Shown here one piece after another: positions 6,312 through 9,543 of a DNA stretch of 9,543 nucleotides. The notes beneath the pieces were generated by a model that saw only the letters and a program-made list of their open reading frames with translations, did no database searches and was not told the DNA's origin. Source of the DNA: Acidobacteriota bacterium (GTDB lineage: Bacteria; Acidobacteriota; Blastocatellia; RBC074); NCBI GenBank assembly GCA_013140935.1, contig JABFSD010001166.1:1-9543 (forward strand), given 5' to 3'. Position 1 is the first letter of the stretch. Each line of letters begins with the position of its first letter. A program made the translations under genes and the position numbers.

Positions 6312-8012
6312 TTATTGTTGGGGGATTTGCGCGACGCCGGGTTGGTCTTCGATCACGATCTCGACGCGACGGTTCTTTTGCCGCCCTTGCGCAGTGTCAT
6401 TGGTATCGAGCGGCTGCGTTTCGCCTAGCCCTTTGCTGCTCAAGGTGCTGGCTTGCAAGCCGCACGTACTCAGATAATCGAACACTGACTTGGCGCGTCG
6501 TTCAGAAAGCACCTGGTTATGCGCGTCTGAACCGGTGCTGTCGGTGTGGCCTTCGATGCTCATCTTATAAGCGCCCGCGACCTGCATAATGCCGCAGATT
6601 TTGCTCAGCGTTTCTTTGGTTTGCGGTTTCAACGTCGCGCGATTCACGTCAAACAAAATGTCAGGCAGATTGACGATGATGCCCCGCGCGGTGGTGCGGG
6701 TTTCGACAATCGCACCCAACGCCGATTGCAACCGTGACTTGGCTTCATCGCGTTCGCGGCGAATGCGCTCGGCTTCTTCTTTTGATTGATTGGCAGAGGC
6801 ATTCGCCTGGGCCACCGCGGCGGCGGCTGCCTGCTCAGCCAGTAATTTTTCCTGCGCCAGTTGAGCGGCTCTTTGGGCGGCTGCCTGCGCCGCTGCCGAA
6901 GCCTGTTGTTCAGTCAGTAATTTTTCCTGCGCCAGTTGCGCGGCTCTTTGTTCAGCCGCTTCGCGCTTGCGGCTTTCTTCGGCCATCAGGCGCGCGGTTT
7001 CATCGGCTTTAGCTTGCGCCGCATTGCGTGCGTTGCGTTCGATCTCAAGTTCAAGCGTCTTGCGTTCCTGTTCTAGGCGCGCGCGTTCAGCGTCGGATTC
7101 GGCTTTCTCAATCGAAACTTTGAGCGAACTGATCGTCGCCGCGCGTTGATTGCGTTCGTTCTCGAGCGCGGCCTGGAAGCTGCGTTCCCGCGCGAGCTTT
7201 TCGGCCTCGACCGACAGGCGTACGGTTTCGTGGCCCAGAATCATCAATTGTTTGGGGTCAACATTGGCTTCGCTGGCTTCCAGGGTTTTCTCTAACGCGA
7301 CGCGCGCTTTGCCTAATTCGCTCACAGCGAAATCTTTCGCGCCCGCGCGTTCGGCCAGCTTGACCGACACGATAGCTTGCCGCACATCCGAACGGGTTTC
7401 GCCTTTCGCTTCAGACTCGCCGACCAGTGTTTCGCGGCGAAAGTCATAAGCTCCCTCATAAGCGCGATATTTGATCGTCGAATCTTTAATCATCTGCCCA
7501 GTCAGGTTCGCTGTCGGGCGCGTGTTTTCCAGCACGACGAAACGGCTCGGCGTACTCACTAAAAAATGCGGCTCAGCCGTGACGAACAACGCAAAGGTTT
7601 GCTGCGGCGTCGAGACGTTCAGCTTGCTGCGATTGCCCCGCAAAATGAATTCACCCACGTTACCGGTTTGTCCTTCCGGCGAAACGACCCATAAAACATA
7701 AGTTGAATAATCACCGCCGAAATAAGTCGCGGGTTTCATCTCATCGAGTTCGATTTCAATTTCGGTCATTCCGCGTTTGCGTTCTACCTTGGCTTCGCCA
7801 TTGGCTTTGGGCAATCGCTCAGTCCCTTTGAATTTAACACTCAGTGCCGGGCCTTCAGGATAGCTAATCGCCATGGCTGTGCGCCCGGCGACCGTAGTAG
7901 ATTCGGGCGCGACGTTAATCTGTTGAGCCAGCGCAACCGATGCGCCCAGCCCCAAGCTAAACGCCAGGGCGGCGAACCCGCTAAATATTATTTCTTTTCG
8001 TTTGAACCGCAT
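6312..8012 (-). CDS. OmpA-family peptidoglycan-binding envelope protein with long coiled coil
   Basis: The protein has 566 residues. Residues 1-29 are a signal peptide (basic MRFKRKE, hydrophobic core, cut near VALA-QQ). Residues 30-165 form a beta-rich domain (YVLWVVSPEGQTGNVGEF, TFALFVTAEPHFLV) of a kind I recall from acidobacterial OmpA-like proteins. Residues 205-430 are a long charged Ala/Glu/Gln/Arg helix, predicted coiled coil, with an internal duplication of RAAQLAQEKLL (356-366, 381-391). Residues 446-556 are an OmpA C-terminal domain with LFDVNRATLKP, GHTDSTG (Asp491), LSERRAKSV and GRQKNRRVEI (Arg548/549). In the family, the conserved Asp and Arg bind diaminopimelate in peptidoglycan. 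The likely role is linking the outer membrane to the cell wall from the periplasm, with the helix as a spacer. No transmembrane barrel is seen, so it probably differs from classical OmpA. Cys473 and Cys517 in the OmpA domain could form a disulfide. AGAAGGAG (8019-8026) lies 6 bases before ATG. Confidence 0.92.
   Translation of the reverse strand: MRFKRKEIIFSGFAALAFSLGLGASVALAQQINVAPESTTVAGRTAMAISYPEGPALSVKFKGTERLPKANGEAKVERKRGMTEIEIELDEMKPATYFGGDYSTYVLWVVSPEGQTGNVGEFILRGNRSKLNVSTPQQTFALFVTAEPHFLVSTPSRFVVLENTRPTANLTGQMIKDSTIKYRAYEGAYDFRRETLVGESEAKGETRSDVRQAIVSVKLAERAGAKDFAVSELGKARVALEKTLEASEANVDPKQLMILGHETVRLSVEAEKLARERSFQAALENERNQRAATISSLKVSIEKAESDAERARLEQERKTLELEIERNARNAAQAKADETARLMAEESRKREAAEQRAAQLAQEKLLTEQQASAAAQAAAQRAAQLAQEKLLAEQAAAAAVAQANASANQSKEEAERIRRERDEAKSRLQSALGAIVETRTTARGIIVNLPDILFDVNRATLKPQTKETLSKICGIMQVAGAYKMSIEGHTDSTGSDAHNQVLSERRAKSVFDYLSTCGLQASTLSSKGLGETQPLDTNDTAQGRQKNRRVEIVIEDQPGVAQIPQQ
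6832..6950 (-). repeat. 75-bp-period imperfect direct repeat in the coiled coil
   Basis: Segments 6832-6875 and 6907-6950 are 44 bp long with three differences, offset by 75 bp (25 codons). On the minus strand each encodes QRAAQLAQEKLL followed by a variable residue and EQ. This is an internal duplication that lengthens the helical spacer of the OmpA-like protein. A 25-residue step is not a whole number of heptads, so the two copies would sit at slightly different rotations unless a stutter corrects the register. Confidence 0.85.
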
Positions 8013-8370
8013 TTTTATCTCCTTCTATTGAAACCGTTTTCCAATCGTTCACCTTCCTCATCAGGTGTACCGCTGTAGCCTCAACGCCCAATAACCTGTA
8101 ACCAGGCGCTACAGCATGCAGGCAAATTGATTTGGGTTTTGCCCGCAACTTGCGGTAGTGCAAGGAGTGTGCCGGGCTTACATTTCGCCTCGGCGCTTAA
8201 ATTGCAATGAATGATCATTAAGAAGCTGAAAGGCTTTGGTTCATTCATCGCTGGCTTATGGTTGACGGCATTTGTAACCAGTTATTACAAAGGCGTTCCT
8301 ACACCGTACAGTCAGCGTTCTTTTCAATTTCACCTTCACAAGATGTGCGAAGGCATCACCAGGGAGAGTT
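8013..8370. other. Divergent intergenic region between the OmpA-like and GlsB/YeaQ genes
   Basis: This 358-bp region holds the leaders of both divergent genes. Visible structures: an 8-bp inverted repeat GCTGTAGC (8072-8079) with GCTACAGC (8108-8115); an odd palindrome CCGCAA-C-TTGCGG (8143-8155); and two adjacent AT-rich palindromes ATTGCAAT (8201-8208) and AATGATCATT (8210-8219). These are operator-like, but no regulator can be named. Open frames crossing here (minus 7981-8163, plus from 8211) have no ribosome site or family resemblance and look like chance. Confidence 0.6.
8262..8288 (+). promoter_or_regulatory. Weak candidate promoter for the GlsB/YeaQ gene
   Basis: TTGACG at 8262-8267 is a good -35-like hexamer. 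TATTAC at 8283-8288 matches four of six positions of a -10 box, but the 15-bp spacing is short for a sigma-70 promoter. It would give a leader of about 75 bases. The phylum's promoter consensus may differ, so treat it as a candidate. Confidence 0.25.
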
Positions 8371-8631
8371 ATGGGAAACTTAATTGGTCAGATTATTTTC
8401 GGTTTGTTAGTCGGCATTATTGCCAAGTTTTTAATGCCGGGACGCGATCCGGGCGGATTTATCATCACCGCGATTCTCGGTATGGTCGGCGCCGTCTTAG
8501 GCACGTTTATCGGCCAGGCGTTTTGGGGCGCGAATTATCAGGCCGGATGGATTGCCGCGATTATCGGCTCGATTATTTTACTCGCAGGTTATCGGTTTAT
8601 TGCGAGCGGCTCTGGCGTAACCTCTTCTTGA
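8371..8631 (+). CDS. GlsB/YeaQ/YmgE family stress-response membrane protein
   Basis: The protein has 86 residues and three predicted membrane helices (about 4-21, 29-49, 59-77), rich in Gly, Ile and Ala. It has the family's typical loop after helix 1, KFLMPGRDPGGF, and small-residue helix packing (GMVGAVLGTFIGQ). The length matches the family (about 80-90 residues), also labelled transglycosylase-associated protein. Its biochemical role is not established; members are small inner-membrane proteins often induced by stress. The start is set by AGGGAGAG (8361-8368) just before ATG. It is divergent from the OmpA-like gene and may share regulation with it. Its last 43 bases overlap the minus-strand kinase gene tail to tail, and a probable terminator follows at 8652-8690. 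Confidence 0.92.
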   Translation: MGNLIGQIIFGLLVGIIAKFLMPGRDPGGFIITAILGMVGAVLGTFIGQAFWGANYQAGWIAAIIGSIILLAGYRFIASGSGVTSS

Positions 8632-9543
8632 GGTTGGGTTGCGAGATTAACGACTTGTTGCAGCCGTCGGCTGGGCCGCTGCAACAAGTCTTTAGCTTCA
8701 TATACCGCTGTGTATTCCTCTGTCGGCGTAAGCATATTTTCACCCGCTACTGCTTCTATCAATCCTTCCGTCAAACCTTCTATTAAAGGAAAGGTGAGAA
8801 CAAAGGTGGCGCCTTTGCTATCGCCTTCGCTCTCAGCGCGCACTGTGCCGCCGTGCATTTCTACGAAATGGCGCACAATCGCCAAGCCTAATCCCAACCC
8901 GCTATAAGGCCGCGTGATCGAACCGTCTTGTTGACGAAAACGATCAAACACGAAGGGCAAAAATTCAGCAGTAATACCTTGCCCTGAATCGCCAACGCGA
9001 ATTTCGAGCTGGCTCCCACGCCGTTTTAGCTCGACCTTGACGTAACCGCCACGAGGCGTGAATTTCACGGCGTTCGCCAATAAATTCCAGAATATTTGTT
9101 GCAGGCGATCGGCATCGGCATAAATCATTCCCGCCTCGCGTTCGAGGTCTGCCACCAACGAAATGCCTTTTGAGTCGGTGGCGGGCCGCACTGCTTCAAG
9201 CGCGGCTTCCAGGGCTTGCGCGGGCATCACCGGATGCAGATTAAGCATGAACTTGCCCGTTATGATGCGCGACACATCCAACAAATCATTGATGATGCGG
9301 CTTTGCGCGTGGGCGGCTTTTTCTATCGTCTCAAGCGCGCGCGCCGCCTCAATCGGATCTAACTGGCCGGTGCGCAATAAACTGGTCCAGCCTTGAATGG
9401 AATTGAGCGGCGCGCGCAATTCATGCGAAACCATCGTGAGAAATTCGTCTTTGAGGCGACTGGCTTCTTCCGCGCGACGATAGAGCGATTCGAATTCAGT
9501 CACCATATTCCGCAGCCGATTTTCGGCAGCGTGCATCCGCAAC
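8589..9543 (-). CDS. Sensor histidine kinase, C-terminal part (5' end outside window)
   Basis: The frame is open at the window edge; 317 full residues are visible and the TTG at 9540-9542 is not a credible start. Residues 1-35 are a charged signalling helix. HisKA follows with SHELRAPL (phospho-acceptor His40) and a second helix, INDLLDVSRIITGK. HATPase_c spans about 137-253 with NLLANAVKF (153-161), DSGQGI (185-190) and GLGLGL (215-220). All catalytic motifs are intact. The core closely resembles the second core of the large kinase at the left end (HELRxPLN, DADRLQQ, FWNLLANAVKF versus VWNLLANAVKF), so they are paralogues. The visible part has no receiver, so phosphate must go to an outside regulator. 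After the ATPase domain comes a 60-residue tail (GLTEGLIEAVAGENML to EPLAINR) with no recognisable domain; it runs through the neighbour's terminator hairpin and into the end of its coding sequence. The sensor part lies outside the window. Confidence 0.94.
   Translation of the reverse strand, partial: LRMHAAENRLRNMVTEFESLYRRAEEASRLKDEFLTMVSHELRAPLNSIQGWTSLLRTGQLDPIEAARALETIEKAAHAQSRIINDLLDVSRIITGKFMLNLHPVMPAQALEAALEAVRPATDSKGISLVADLEREAGMIYADADRLQQIFWNLLANAVKFTPRGGYVKVELKRRGSQLEIRVGDSGQGITAEFLPFVFDRFRQQDGSITRPYSGLGLGLAIVRHFVEMHGGTVRAESEGDSKGATFVLTFPLIEGLTEGLIEAVAGENMLTPTEEYTAVYEAKDLLQRPSRRLQQVVNLATQPQEEVTPEPLAINR
8652..8690 (+). terminator. Terminator hairpin of the GlsB/YeaQ gene, inside the kinase coding sequence
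   Basis: GACTTGTTGCAGC (8652-8664) pairs exactly with GCTGCAACAAGTC (8678-8690); the loop is 13 bases and contains a second possible pairing, AGCCG-T-CGGCT. On the plus strand it lies 20 bases after the GlsB/YeaQ stop and is followed by TTTAGCTT, a short T-run. On the minus strand the same bases encode DLLQRPSRRLQQV in the tail of the histidine kinase. Confidence 0.55.

Noticed and set aside
7981..8163. 60-residue minus-strand frame upstream of the OmpA-like gene
   Set aside because: It overlaps the OmpA-like start and its ribosome site in another frame and has no recognisable features.
8211..8786. 191-residue plus-strand reading frame starting near two palindromes
   Set aside because: It covers the GlsB/YeaQ gene in another frame, has no good ribosome site, and its protein resembles no family.

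Overview
The window is a compact stretch of bacterial chromosome, moderately GC-rich by eye. It is dominated by two-component signalling and cell-envelope genes. The very long multi-PAS/GAF hybrid kinase, the OmpA-type protein with an N-terminal beta-rich domain and a long Ala/Glu/Gln coiled coil, and the style of the two histidine kinase cores recall Acidobacteriota, possibly class Blastocatellia. That placement rests on remembered protein style and not on a marker gene, so it is tentative. Both outer kinase genes run off the window.

Layout. Positions 1-4656 (+) hold the 3' part of a hybrid sensor kinase that carries two complete kinase cores and two receiver domains. Positions 4657-5104 are non-coding: a nested inverted-repeat element (4691-4900), a weak plus-strand terminator candidate (5015-5052), and two hairpins (4941-5003 and 5067-5106) that end the minus-strand gene coming from the right. 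On the minus strand, read right to left, are an OmpA-family peptidoglycan-binding protein (8012-6312), a perfect stem-loop just after its stop, a 73-residue proline-rich protein (6245-6024), a near-perfect 37-bp inverted repeat (5846-5937), and a small secreted beta-barrel protein (5782-5105). A 358-bp intergenic region separates the ompA-like gene from a divergent plus-strand GlsB/YeaQ/YmgE-family membrane protein (8371-8631). The 3' end of that gene overlaps, tail to tail, the 3' end of a second histidine kinase on the minus strand (9543-8589), which is cut by the window edge.

How the genes relate. The OmpA-like protein, the beta-barrel protein and the GlsB/YeaQ protein all point to outer-membrane and envelope upkeep or stress. 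The two kinases are membrane or cytosolic sensors that may or may not control them. No DNA-binding response regulator is present, so any regulatory link is inference. The ompA-like gene and the proline-rich gene are probably co-transcribed (66-bp gap), with a stable hairpin between them that could set their relative expression.

I found no tRNA, rRNA, CRISPR array, transposase, phage gene or recognisable defence system. The most unusual material is non-coding or architectural: two different inverted-repeat elements, an exact in-frame 15-bp tandem repeat inside the kinase, a double-core kinase, and a kinase tail that reads through its neighbour's probable terminator. I do not see convincing evidence for a new multi-gene system.
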